From NCBI RefSeq assembly GCF_030064125.1, contig NZ_CP125957.1, positions 4,830,501 through 4,894,500 of the forward strand: a stretch of DNA of 64,000 bases, read 5' to 3'. This stretch comes from Pseudomonas sp. G2-4. Lineage in GTDB: Bacteria; Pseudomonadota; Gammaproteobacteria; Pseudomonadales; Pseudomonadaceae. This document shows, piece after piece, positions 16,158-24,441 of the stretch. Both the position numbers and the translations under genes were made by a program. Below the pieces are notes generated by a model. It was not told the origin of the DNA. It made no database searches and was given only the letters and a program-made list of their open reading frames with translations. Positions within the stretch are counted from its first letter, which is position 1. The number at the start of each line of letters is the position of its first letter.

Positions 16158-17963
16158 GTGCGCCTCCTCTCTCGCATCCTCTTGCTGCTCCTCGCGTTGC
16201 TGATTGTCGCCGTGGCCGTGGTGCTTTATTACGTCGCCAATCCCCGCCTGCCGCTCTATACACCGGCCCAGCAGGTGCATTACCTGGATCAATGGAGCAC
16301 CGCCGAGCGCCAGACGTATTACTTCACGCCCCAAGGCACCCAGGTCAAAGGCCTGCGCTACGACTGGTTCACGGCACTCGAATTACCGTTTTCGCAACAA
16401 CGCTTTGCTTCGCCGGACTATCTGGCGCGGTTCGGCTTCCTGGTCGACCCGGCGCAAAAAGCCTCGCCGAACAATCCCGGTAACTTACCGGTGGGTTTCG
16501 CACGGCATCAGAATTCGGGCAGTAGCGATGAGTTTCTGGATATTACCTGCGCCGCCTGTCATACCGGCGAATTGCGCTTCAATGGCCAGGCCATCCGGAT
16601 CGATGGCGGCTCGGCACAGCACGTCCTGCCTTCCAGTGTTCCCACGTTACGGGGTGGCAGTTTCGGACAAGCACTGGTCGCCAGTCTGGCTTCCACCTAC
16701 TACAACCCGTGGAAATTCGAACGCTTTGCCCGCCAGGTCCTGGGCAAGGATTACGATGCCCGCCACGAAGAACTGCGCGAGCAATTCAAGACCTCCCTGT
16801 ACACCTTCTTGCGGGTGGCCTGGAACGACACTCATCGCGGCCTCTACCCCACCGAAGAAGGCCCTGGCCGTACCGACGCTTTCGGCCGCATAGCCAACGC
16901 CAGCTTCGGCGATGCCATTTCGGCACAAAACTATCGGATCGCCAACGCACCGGTGGATTATCCGCAGCTGTGGGACATATGGATGTTCGACTGGGTGCAA
17001 TGGAACGGCTCGGCCCAGCAGCCCATGGCGCGCAACGTTGGCGAAGCACTGGGGGTGGGCGCCACACTGAATTTCTTCGACGCCCAGGGCAAGCCGTTGC
17101 AAGGCGATGCGCGGTACCCTTCCAGCGTGCGCGTGCGCGACCTGAACAAGATCGAAGAGACCCTGCAGCTGCTCAAGCCCCCGGTATGGCCGGAGGCGCT
17201 GCTTGGCACGATCGATAAACCCTTGGCCAGCAAAGGCCGGGCGCTGTTCGCCGAAAACTGCGCCGGCTGCCATGTGCCCAAAATGATCCAGGGCCCCGAC
17301 AGACCGGTTCAGCAGCTGCACATGCTGCCAGTGAAGACGATCGGCACCGACCCAGGCACCGCCAATAACATTGCCGACCATCGCTTCGACCTGACCAGCC
17401 TGCAGTGGGATCCGGCCGAGCTGGCGAAACTGGACGTGCAACTGCACCCTGCCCCGACGACGCCGTTGGACTTGAGCCAGCTGTCGGTAGCCAAAGGCCT
17501 GGCCTACGTGACCGCGTTTGTCGAAAACCGCGCTTACCGCGACGCCGGCGTTACCCCGGTCGAGCGCCCGGCCCTGGACGGCTTCGGCTTGCCCATCGGC
17601 GTGCGCGAACTGCGGGCCTACAAGGCCCGGCCACTGGAGGGCGTCTGGGCCACGCCACCGTTCCTGCACAATGGCTCGGTGCCAACGATCTACCAACTGC
17701 TATCGCCCCAGGCCGAGCGGGCGACCACCTTCTATAAAGGCAGTTTCGAATACGATCCGCAACACCTGGGTTATCGCACCGAAGCTTTCACCAATGGTTT
17801 CCTCTTCGATACCCGAATCACCGGCAACCACAACAGCGGCCACGAATTCCGCGCCGGTGAACGGGGCAACGGCGTGATTGGCCGCCTGCTGCAACCGCAG
17901 GAACGCTGGGCATTGCTGGAGTACCTCAAGGTGCTCGGCGGACCGCTGGAGTCGCAATTGTAA
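16158..17963 (+). CDS. Di-heme c-type cytochrome, peroxidase/RoxA-like
   Basis: From the GTG start at 16158 (AAGGA upstream) the 601-aa protein has an N-terminal membrane anchor or uncleaved signal ('ILLLLLALLIVAVAVVLYYV'). Two heme c sites are visible, CAACH at residues 131-135 and CAGCH at 368-372. The size, two widely spaced hemes and C-terminal motif 'ATPPFLHNGSVPTIYQLL' place it with di-heme cytochrome c peroxidase relatives, including the rubber oxygenase RoxA type. It acts in the periplasm; the substrate is not known. A catalase-like gene follows after 31 bp, so the pair probably acts together on peroxides or lipid-derived oxidants. Confidence 0.85.
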   Translation: MRLLSRILLLLLALLIVAVAVVLYYVANPRLPLYTPAQQVHYLDQWSTAERQTYYFTPQGTQVKGLRYDWFTALELPFSQQRFASPDYLARFGFLVDPAQKASPNNPGNLPVGFARHQNSGSSDEFLDITCAACHTGELRFNGQAIRIDGGSAQHVLPSSVPTLRGGSFGQALVASLASTYYNPWKFERFARQVLGKDYDARHEELREQFKTSLYTFLRVAWNDTHRGLYPTEEGPGRTDAFGRIANASFGDAISAQNYRIANAPVDYPQLWDIWMFDWVQWNGSAQQPMARNVGEALGVGATLNFFDAQGKPLQGDARYPSSVRVRDLNKIEETLQLLKPPVWPEALLGTIDKPLASKGRALFAENCAGCHVPKMIQGPDRPVQQLHMLPVKTIGTDPGTANNIADHRFDLTSLQWDPAELAKLDVQLHPAPTTPLDLSQLSVAKGLAYVTAFVENRAYRDAGVTPVERPALDGFGLPIGVRELRAYKARPLEGVWATPPFLHNGSVPTIYQLLSPQAERATTFYKGSFEYDPQHLGYRTEAFTNGFLFDTRITGNHNSGHEFRAGERGNGVIGRLLQPQERWALLEYLKVLGGPLESQL

Positions 17964-17994
17964 TGATGACCCTCTCAGGCAAAAGGATTTTCCC

Positions 17995-19131
17995 ATGCTG
18001 ATCACGCTCTGGCTGCGCCTCGGCGCCTTTTTGGGTAAGACGCTCCTATGGCTGCTGGGTATCGGCCTGCTCGGCTGGGCGCTGGCCACGGCCTGGTTCG
18101 CCTGGCAACACAGCGGGGCGGTGTCGGACAAAGAACAGATACCGCCCGGCGAATCCGCCATGACCCAGGACATTATCCAGACCGCGATTCGCATCGTTGA
18201 TCAGCACCGTGAAGGCACCCGCTACCTGCGGGACGCCCATGCCAAGGCGCACGGTTGTGTCATGGCCGAGGTCCAGGTGCCGAATGACCTGCCGCCCCTC
18301 TTGCGCCAAGGGGTATTCGCCGAGCCGGGGAAGGTCTGGCAGGCGACGATGCGCCTGTCCAACGGCAACGCCTATCCGCAGTTTGACAGCCTGCGCGATG
18401 CCCGCGGGATGGCGATCAAGCTGCTGAACGTGCCGGGCAAACAACTGTTGGGGGAGCGACAGTCACAAGGCGAACAGGATTTCGTGATGTTCAATCACCC
18501 GAACTTCTTCGTCAGCGATGTCGCCGAATATCGTCAGAATGTGGCCGCCCAGGCCGATGGAAAAAAGGCGCTGGCGTTCTTTCCGAGCGTGGACCCGCGC
18601 AGTTGGCAGATCCGCCATTTGTTCATCGCCCTGGCGACCCTCTCCCCGCCACCGGCCAGTCCGACCCAGACCACGTACTTTTCCGTATCGCCCTACAAGT
18701 TCGGTGAGGCCAACGCCAAGTTTCGCGTAGCCCCTGATCCGGACAGCTGCCCAGCCTATACCCTGCCAGCGCAAAACCAGGACTTGCCGAATTTCCTGCG
18801 CAGTGCCCTGAATCAGCAGTTATCCACAGACCGGGTGCCGGCGTGTTTTGTCCTGCAGATCCAGCGCCAGGATCCGAGCAAGTACATGCCCATCGAAGAC
18901 ACCAGCATTGAATGGCGAGAAAGTGATGCCCCGTTCGAGACGGTGGCAAAAATCAAGGTACCGGCCCAGGACTTCGATACACCCAAGCTGAACCTCGCCT
19001 GTGACAACCAGTCTTTCAACCCCTGGTTCGGTATTGAGGCCCATCGCCCCATCGGCGGTATCAACCGCTTGCGTAAAGCGGTGTATGAGGCGGTCAGCGA
19101 CTACCGTCACAGCCGGAATGCCGAGCAATAG
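17995..19131 (+). CDS. Catalase-family (heme catalase-like) membrane-anchored protein
   Basis: The start at 17995 follows AAAAGGA. The 378-aa protein has one N-terminal membrane segment ('LLWLLGIGLLGWALATAWFAW') and then a short catalase-like domain of the y4iL type: 'HGCVMAEVQVP', 'ATMRLSNGNA', 'DARGMAIKLLNVPG', 'QDFVMFNHPNFFV'. Classical catalases are longer and soluble. It forms an operon with the di-heme cytochrome upstream and ends just before a bidirectional terminator. Activity could be peroxidase or hydroperoxide-lyase-like rather than true catalase. Confidence 0.82.
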   Translation: MLITLWLRLGAFLGKTLLWLLGIGLLGWALATAWFAWQHSGAVSDKEQIPPGESAMTQDIIQTAIRIVDQHREGTRYLRDAHAKAHGCVMAEVQVPNDLPPLLRQGVFAEPGKVWQATMRLSNGNAYPQFDSLRDARGMAIKLLNVPGKQLLGERQSQGEQDFVMFNHPNFFVSDVAEYRQNVAAQADGKKALAFFPSVDPRSWQIRHLFIALATLSPPPASPTQTTYFSVSPYKFGEANAKFRVAPDPDSCPAYTLPAQNQDLPNFLRSALNQQLSTDRVPACFVLQIQRQDPSKYMPIEDTSIEWRESDAPFETVAKIKVPAQDFDTPKLNLACDNQSFNPWFGIEAHRPIGGINRLRKAVYEAVSDYRHSRNAEQ

Positions 19132-19155
19132 AGAACCGACCAACCGCCAGACAGC

Positions 19156-19185
19156 AAAAAGCCCGCTCGATTGAGCGGGCTTTTT
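19156..19185. terminator. Bidirectional terminator between the catalase-like gene and tRNA-Asp
   Basis: GCCCGCTC / GAGCGGGC with a GATT loop, preceded by AAAAA and followed by TTTTT. It can stop the rightward cytochrome/catalase operon and the leftward tRNA operon. Confidence 0.85.
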
Positions 19186-19224
19186 GTAGGTGACCTGGCG
19201 TTCAGTGGGCCAGGAAACCGAAGA

Positions 19225-19301
19225 TGGCGCAGCGGACGGGACTCGAACCCGCGACCCCCGGCGTGACAGGCCGGTATTCTAACCGACTGAACTACCGCTG
19301 C
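19225..19301 (-). tRNA. tRNA-Asp(GTC)
   Basis: The 77-nt reverse-strand sequence begins GCAGCGGTAGTTCAGTCGG and ends with an encoded CCA. The acceptor stem GCAGCGG/CCGCTGC, the T-arm GGTTCGAGTCC and anticodon GTC in 'CCTGTCACG' identify tRNA-Asp. It is nearly identical to the copy at 19570-19646. Confidence 0.96.
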
Positions 19302-19318
19302 GCGAAACATTGAAAGCT

Positions 19319-19394
19319 TGGTGGGTGATGACGGGATCGAACCGCCGACATTCTGCTTGTAAGGCAGACGCTCTCCCAGCTGAGCTAATCACCC
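19319..19394 (-). tRNA. tRNA-Val(TAC)
   Basis: The 76-nt reverse-strand sequence begins GGGTGATTAGCTCAGCTGGG and ends with CCA. The anticodon is TAC in 'CCTTACAAG' and the acceptor stem GGGTGAT/ATCACCC is complete. It precedes tRNA-Asp on the same strand. Confidence 0.96.
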
Positions 19395-19505
19395 TTCACT
19401 TTCGATGCGGGGCGCATTCTCTCACAGTTTTTCGTAACGTGCTGATTTAAATAGAAAATTCAGCAAAAAACTTGAGAGAAGCACATCGCACTAACTGCAA
19501 ACAGC

Positions 19506-19529
19506 AAAAAGCCCGCGTGAGCGGGCTTT
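19506..19529 (-). terminator. Terminator after the upstream tRNA pair
   Basis: GCCCGC / GCGGGC with a GTGA loop, A-run on one side and TTT on the other, follows the tRNA pair at 19570-19741 on the reverse strand and separates it from the second pair. Confidence 0.75.
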
Positions 19530-19569
19530 CCGTGGTCATCTGGCGTTCAGCGTTCCAGATAACCGAATA

Positions 19570-19646
19570 TGGCGCAGCGGACGGGACTCGAACCCGCGAC
19601 CCCCGGCGTGACAGGCCGGTATTCTAACCGACTGAACTACCGCTGC
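19570..19646 (-). tRNA. tRNA-Asp(GTC), second copy
   Basis: The same 77-nt gene as at 19225, with anticodon GTC, complete acceptor stem and encoded CCA. The flanks are also similar, which shows a tandem duplication of the whole Val-Asp-terminator unit of about 345 bp. Confidence 0.96.
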
Positions 19647-19665
19647 GCGTAACACGTTGAACGAA

Positions 19666-19741
19666 TGGTGGGTGATGACGGGATCGAACCGCCGACATTC
19701 TGCTTGTAAGGCAGACGCTCTCCCAGCTGAGCTAATCACCC
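19666..19741 (-). tRNA. tRNA-Val(TAC), second copy
   Basis: Identical in form to the copy at 19319, with anticodon TAC and encoded CCA. It is the promoter-proximal gene of the duplicated tRNA cluster, 22 bp downstream of a near-consensus -10 box. Confidence 0.96.
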
Positions 19742-19762
19742 TTCGCTTTCGGTGTGGCGCGC

Positions 19763-19791
19763 ATTCTACGGAGCACTCCCTAAGCTGGCAA
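19763..19791 (-). promoter_or_regulatory. Sigma-70 promoter of the tRNA cluster
   Basis: On the reverse strand TTGCCA and TAGAAT are separated by exactly 17 nt and point at tRNA-Val. This is close to the consensus. The equivalent place before the second pair has only GAGAAT and no recognisable -35 box. Confidence 0.75.
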
Positions 19792-19901
19792 GCACTTTTT
19801 AAATTAATTTTTTCATGCCTTCCAAAGGCTTAGCGAAGGGTTGGCCTATGGCGCCGCGAAGAGAATAATGCCCCCCTTTGTATAAAGGAGAGACTCACCC
19901 C

Positions 19902-20822
19902 ATGTGGTTCAAAAACCTGCTTATCTATCGCCTGACCCAAGATCTGCCTTTTGATGCCGAGGCGTTGGAAACTGCACTGGCCACCAAACTGGCGCGTCCA
20001 TGTGCAAGCCAGGAGTTGACCACTTACGGTTTCGTCGCGCCGTTTGGCAAAGGCGAAGACGCGCCATTGGTGCATGTCAGCCAGGATTTCCTGCTGATCG
20101 CCGCTCGCAAGGAAGAACGCATCCTGCCTGGCAGCGTCGTGCGCGACGCCCTGAAGGAAAAGGTCGAAGAGATCGAAGCCGAGCAAATGCGCAAGGTCTA
20201 TAAAAAGGAGCGGGACCAGCTCAAGGATGAAATCATCCAGGCGTTCCTGCCGCGTGCCTTCATTCGACGCTCGTCCACCTTCGCCGCCATTGCGCCGAAA
20301 CAGGGCCTGATCCTGGTGAACTCCGCCAGCCCGAAACGCGCCGAAGACCTGCTGTCGACCCTGCGCGAAGTCATCGGCACGCTGCCGGTGCGCCCACTGA
20401 CGGTCAAAATGGCCCCGACCGCCACCATGACCGACTGGGTCAAGACCCAGAAAGCCGCGGACGACTTCTTCGTGCTGGACGAATGCGAACTGCGCGACAC
20501 CCACGAAGACGGCGGCATCGTGCGCTGCAAGCGCCAGGACCTGACCAGCGACGAAATCCAGCTGCACCTGAACACCGGCAAGGTGGTGACGCAACTGTCG
20601 CTGGCCTGGCAGGACAAGCTATCCTTCGTGCTCGACGACAAGATGGTGGTCAAGCGCCTGAAGTTCGAAGACCTGTTGCAGGACCAGGCGGAACAGGATG
20701 GCGGCGATGAGGCCCTCGGCCAGCTGGACGCCAGCTTCACCCTGATGATGCTGACGTTCGGCGAGTTCCTGCCGGCGCTGGTTGAAGCATTGGGTGGGGA
20801 AGAGATGCCGCAGGGGATCTAA
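19902..20822 (+). CDS. rdgC: Recombination-associated protein RdgC
   Basis: This 306-aa protein is full length for RdgC, a ring-shaped dimer that binds double-stranded DNA on the nucleoid and limits RecA activity. Recognisable parts are the start '[20 protein letters not shown]', '[18 protein letters not shown]', '[15 protein letters not shown]' and the C-terminal '[20 protein letters not shown]'. The ATG at 19902 has AAAGGAG about 12 nt upstream. It stands alone between the tRNAs and a REPIN. Confidence 0.95.
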   Translation: MWFKNLLIYRLTQDLPFDAEALETALATKLARPCASQELTTYGFVAPFGKGEDAPLVHVSQDFLLIAARKEERILPGSVVRDALKEKVEEIEAEQMRKVYKKERDQLKDEIIQAFLPRAFIRRSSTFAAIAPKQGLILVNSASPKRAEDLLSTLREVIGTLPVRPLTVKMAPTATMTDWVKTQKAADDFFVLDECELRDTHEDGGIVRCKRQDLTSDEIQLHLNTGKVVTQLSLAWQDKLSFVLDDKMVVKRLKFEDLLQDQAEQDGGDEALGQLDASFTLMMLTFGEFLPALVEALGGEEMPQGI

Positions 20823-20840
20823 ACCCGACGGATAGCTACC

Positions 20841-20929
20841 TGTGGGAGCGAGCTTGCTCGCGATAGCGATTTGTCAGTCAACATTTCTGTGGCTGCCACA
20901 CCGCTATCGCGAGCAAGCTCGCTCCCACA
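20841..20929. repeat. REPIN (TGTGGGAGCGAGCTTGCTCG family)
   Basis: TGTGGGAGCGAGCTTGCTCG is mirrored by CGAGCAAGCTCGCTCCCACA about 45 bp later. The same family occurs at 22388-22476 and 27940-28031. It is the classic fluorescens-group REPIN form. Confidence 0.85.
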
Positions 20930-20967
20930 TTGGTTTTTGTGGTGTTATTAAAAATAAGGATCAGGTC

Positions 20968-21936
20968 ATGCGTGCATTGGCTGCATTGAGCCGCTTTGTC
21001 GGCAATACCTTCGCTTACTGGGTACTGATTTTCGCCGTCGTGGCATTCCTGCAACCGCAGTGGTTCGTCGGCCTGAAAGTCGCCATCGTGCCCTTGCTGG
21101 GGCTGGTGATGTTCGGCATGGGCCTGGCCCTCAAGCTGGAAGACTTTGCCGAAGTGGCCCGTCATCCGGGCCGGGTTGCCCTGGGGGTGATTGCCCAGTT
21201 CGTGATCATGCCCGGTACAGCGTGGCTGCTGTGCCAAGTGTTCAGCCTGCCGCCCGAGATCGCCGTCGGCGTGATTCTGGTGGGTTGCTGCCCGAGCGGC
21301 ACATCATCCAATGTCATGACCTGGCTGGCTCGCGGTGACCTGGCCCTGGCCGTAGCTATTTCCGCCATCACGACCCTGCTTGCCCCTCTTCTGACCCCGG
21401 CGCTGATCTGGCTGCTGGCCTCGGCCTGGTTGCCGGTATCGTTCTCGGCGCTGTTCTGGTCGATCCTGCAAATCGTCCTGTTGCCGATCGCACTGGGTAT
21501 CGTTGCCCAACGCCTGCTGGGTGCCCGGGTTCGGCATGCCGTAGAAGTCCTGCCGCTGATATCCGTGGTGAGCATCGTGATCATCGTCGCGGCGGTGGTG
21601 GCGGCCAGTCAGGCGAAGATCGCCGAATCCGGCCTGCTGATCATGGCCATTGTGATGCTGCACAACAGCTTCGGTTACCTGCTGGGGTACTTCACCGGAC
21701 GTGTGTTCGGTCTGCCATTGGCCCAGCGCAAGACGCTGTCGCTGGAAGTGGGCATGCAGAACTCCGGCTTGGGCGCGGCGTTGGCCAGTGCGCATTTCTC
21801 GCCGTTGGCGGCGGTACCCAGCGCACTGTTCAGCGTCTGGCACAACATTTCCGGGGCTTTGCTCTCGACGTACTTCCGGCGCATGAGTGAAAAACAGGAC
21901 CGCGAAACCCTTGCCGCCCGGCAAGCAGCCGACTGA
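20968..21936 (+). CDS. Bile acid:sodium symporter (BASS) family transporter
   Basis: This 322-aa inner-membrane protein has about ten hydrophobic segments. Family features include 'LLGLVMFGMGLALKLEDF' near the start, 'GCCPSGTSSNVMTWLARGD' (the discontinuous-helix crossover region) and 'LSLEVGMQNSGLGAALASAHF'. The start at 20968 has AAGGATC upstream. Members move bile acids, pantoate or other organic anions with sodium, and the substrate here is unknown. The next gene has its own riboswitch leader and is probably separate. Confidence 0.88.
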   Translation: MRALAALSRFVGNTFAYWVLIFAVVAFLQPQWFVGLKVAIVPLLGLVMFGMGLALKLEDFAEVARHPGRVALGVIAQFVIMPGTAWLLCQVFSLPPEIAVGVILVGCCPSGTSSNVMTWLARGDLALAVAISAITTLLAPLLTPALIWLLASAWLPVSFSALFWSILQIVLLPIALGIVAQRLLGARVRHAVEVLPLISVVSIVIIVAAVVAASQAKIAESGLLIMAIVMLHNSFGYLLGYFTGRVFGLPLAQRKTLSLEVGMQNSGLGAALASAHFSPLAAVPSALFSVWHNISGALLSTYFRRMSEKQDRETLAARQAAD

Positions 21937-21983
21937 AGCAGACTTGATCGAGTGGTCAATAATGGGCACTCTATCCATCCAGC

Positions 21984-22045
21984 GCGGGGACGACCCCGCC
22001 GCTTGATCCTAGCACTTGATCAAGTGTTAAGCCGGGGACGACCCC
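21984..22045 (+). ncRNA. Guanidine-II riboswitch (mini-ykkC)
   Basis: Two hairpins with the defining ACGA loop are present: GCGGGG-ACGA-CCCCGC (21984-21999) and GGGG-ACGA-CCCC (22034-22045). They stand just upstream of the GGAGG Shine-Dalgarno and start codon of a guanidinium-exporter-type gene, the expected target. The 34-nt linker contains a perfect 14-bp palindrome CACTTGATCAAGTG (22013-22026). The Shine-Dalgarno lies directly after CCATCGATGG, another palindrome. By family, guanidine binding exposes the ribosome site. Confidence 0.9.
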
Positions 22046-22066
22046 ATCCATCGATGGAGGTGTTTG

Positions 22067-22381
22067 ATGTCCTGGATCATTCTGTTTTTTGCCGGCCTGT
22101 TCGAAGTCGGCTGGGCGGTCGGTTTGAAATACACCGACGGTTTCAGCCGCCCTCTCCCCACCGCACTGACGATTGCCGCCATGGCGATCAGCCTCGGCCT
22201 GCTCGGCCTGGCGATGAAGGAACTACCGTTGGGCACAGCCTATGCGATCTGGACCGGGGTCGGCGCCGTGGGCACGGTGATTGCCGGGATCATTTTGTTT
22301 GGTGAGTCGATGGCGCTGGTGCGGTTGGCCAGTGTGGCGTTGATCGTTGCCGGGTTGATCGGGCTCAAGGTTAGCGCCTGA
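22067..22381 (+). CDS. gdx: Guanidinium exporter Gdx (SMR family, SugE)
   Basis: This 104-aa protein has four membrane helices and the conserved membrane-embedded Glu in '[16 protein letters not shown]', plus '[15 protein letters not shown]' and 'GIILFGES' as in the SugE/Gdx branch of small multidrug resistance proteins. These work as antiparallel dimers exchanging guanidinium for protons. The ATG at 22067 is seven bases after GGAGG. The guanidine-II riboswitch in the leader supports guanidinium rather than general drugs as substrate. Confidence 0.93.
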   Translation: MSWIILFFAGLFEVGWAVGLKYTDGFSRPLPTALTIAAMAISLGLLGLAMKELPLGTAYAIWTGVGAVGTVIAGIILFGESMALVRLASVALIVAGLIGLKVSA

Positions 22382-22387
22382 TTGACC

Positions 22388-22476
22388 TGTGGGAGCGAGC
22401 TTGCTCGCGATAGCGGTCTGCCTGTGACATCAATGCCAGCAGACAGATTGCAATCGCGAGCAAGCTCGCTCCCACA
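22388..22476. repeat. REPIN (TGTGGGAGCGAGCTTGCTCG family)
   Basis: TGTGGGAGCGAGCTTGCTCG on the left and CGAGCAAGCTCGCTCCCACA on the right, between two convergent genes. Confidence 0.85.
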
Positions 22477-22486
22477 GTTTTTTGTC

Positions 22487-24361
22487 CTAGCGGACGGTGC
22501 CGCGTAATTCCCCCACCAGCGCCTGCAACGTCGAAGGTGTTGCCCCCTCGACCGCGACCGCCGAACCCGCCACCAACGTCACCCGCGACCAAAACCGGCG
22601 GAACAGCCCCTTGCTCGGATCGCGACTGAAGAAGCTGCCCCACAGCCCCTGCAACGCCAGGGGAATGACCGGCACAGGGGTCTCCTGAAGGATGCGTGTC
22701 ATCCCGCTCTTGAACTCGTTGATCTCACCGTCTGCGGTCAGTTTTCCTTCCGGGAAGATGCACACCAGCTCACCGTCCTTCAGATACTGCGCAATGCGCG
22801 TGAAGGCTTTTTCGTAGATGTGAATGTCTTCCTGACGCCCGGCAATCGGAATCGTCCCGGCGGTGCGGAAGATGAAGTTCAGCACGGGCAGGTTGTAGAT
22901 CTTGTAGTACATCACGAAGCGAATCGGCCGACGCACCGCGCCACCAATGAGCAAGGCATCGACGAAGGACACGTGATTGCAGACCAACAGCGCGGCGCCT
23001 TCATCCGGGATCGTCTCCAGGTTGCGATGCTCGACGCGGTACATGGAATGGCTCAGCAGCCAGATCATGAAACGCATGCTGAATTCCGGGACGATCTTGA
23101 AGATGTAGGCGTTGACGCCGATGTTCAGCAGCGACACCACCAGGAACAGCTGCGGGATCGACAGTTTGGCCAGGCTCAGCAAGACGATGGAGACAATCGC
23201 CGAGACCACCATGAACAAGGCGTTGAGGATGTTGTTGGCGGCGATCACCCGCGCTCGCTCGTTTTCGACGGTGCGCGACTGGATCAATGCGTACAGCGGC
23301 ACGATGTAGAAACCACCAAAGACGCCGAGACCAAGGATGTCGATCAACACCAGCCAGGCGTGGCCGAAGCCGAGCACTTCGAGCCAACCGTGGCCATCGA
23401 CGCTGTCGGGGATCCCACCGGAATGCCACCACAACAGCAACCCGAACACCGTCAGCCCGAACGAACCAAACGGCACCAGGCCAATCTCGACTTTGCGCCC
23501 CGAGAGTTTTTCGCAGAGCATCGAACCCAGGGCGATCCCCACCGAGAATACGGTCAGGATCAAGGTCACCACGGTTTCATCGCCGTGCATCCATTCCTTG
23601 GCGTAGGCCGGGATTTGCGTCAGGTAAATCGCCCCGACGAACCAGAACCAGGAATTGCCGACAATCGAGCGCGACACTGCCGGGGTTTGCCCCAACCCCA
23701 GTTTCAGGGTGGCCCAGGATTGGCTGAAGATGTTCCAGTTCAGGCGCATCTGCGGCGAGGCCGCCGCCGCTCGTGGAATGCTGCGGCTGGCCAGGTAACC
23801 GAGCACGGCCACGCCGATGATCGCGGTCGAGACGACGGGGGCGTAGTGCGCCGAGGACATCATGATCCCGGCGCCGATGGTGCCGGCGAGGATCGCCAGA
23901 AACGTGCCCATCTCCACCAGGCCGTTGCCGCCCACCAGCTCCTCCTCACGCAACGCTTGCGGCAGGATCGAATACTTCACCGGGCCGAACAGCGCCGAAT
24001 GGGTGCCCATGGCAAACAATGCCACCAGCATCAGCGACAAATGATCGAACACAAAGCCCACCGCGCCGACCGCCATGATGACGATTTCGCCAAGCTTGAT
24101 CAGGCGAATCAACGCATCCTTGGCGAACTTCTCCCCGAACTGCCCCGCCAACGCCGAGAACAGAAAGAACGGCAAGATAAACAGCAGTGCGCAGAGGTTG
24201 ACCCAGATCGAGCGGTCACCGTCGATGGTCAACTTGTAGAGAATGGCGAGAATCAGCGACTGCTTGAAAATGTTGTCGTTGAACGCGCCAAGGGCCTGCG
24301 TGATGAAGAACGGCAAGAAACGCCGCGTGCGAAGCAAGGTGAACTGCGAAGGGTGACTCAT
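22487..24361 (-). CDS. MFS transporter-acyltransferase fusion (LplT-PlsC type)
   Basis: From the ATG at 24361 the protein has 624 residues. The first 410 or so are a major facilitator domain like the lysophospholipid flippase LplT ('FLPFFITQALGAFNDNIFKQ' at the N-terminus). The C-terminal 200 are a PlsC-type acyltransferase with the HxxxxD motif 'CNHVSFVDALL' and 'FPEGKLTADGEI'. Unlike Aas fusions there is no AMP-ligase domain. The expected role is uptake of lysophospholipid across the inner membrane and its re-acylation on the cytoplasmic side. The ATG lies just downstream of a possible weak ribosome site. Confidence 0.88.
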   Translation of the reverse strand: MSHPSQFTLLRTRRFLPFFITQALGAFNDNIFKQSLILAILYKLTIDGDRSIWVNLCALLFILPFFLFSALAGQFGEKFAKDALIRLIKLGEIVIMAVGAVGFVFDHLSLMLVALFAMGTHSALFGPVKYSILPQALREEELVGGNGLVEMGTFLAILAGTIGAGIMMSSAHYAPVVSTAIIGVAVLGYLASRSIPRAAAASPQMRLNWNIFSQSWATLKLGLGQTPAVSRSIVGNSWFWFVGAIYLTQIPAYAKEWMHGDETVVTLILTVFSVGIALGSMLCEKLSGRKVEIGLVPFGSFGLTVFGLLLWWHSGGIPDSVDGHGWLEVLGFGHAWLVLIDILGLGVFGGFYIVPLYALIQSRTVENERARVIAANNILNALFMVVSAIVSIVLLSLAKLSIPQLFLVVSLLNIGVNAYIFKIVPEFSMRFMIWLLSHSMYRVEHRNLETIPDEGAALLVCNHVSFVDALLIGGAVRRPIRFVMYYKIYNLPVLNFIFRTAGTIPIAGRQEDIHIYEKAFTRIAQYLKDGELVCIFPEGKLTADGEINEFKSGMTRILQETPVPVIPLALQGLWGSFFSRDPSKGLFRRFWSRVTLVAGSAVAVEGATPSTLQALVGELRGTVR

Positions 24362-24441
24362 CTTCCATGTTCCTGAGTGGCGTGGACGCTTATTGGAATG
24401 ACGCTTTTCGATCCAGGCCACACATTACCTGTCTTTAGCGA

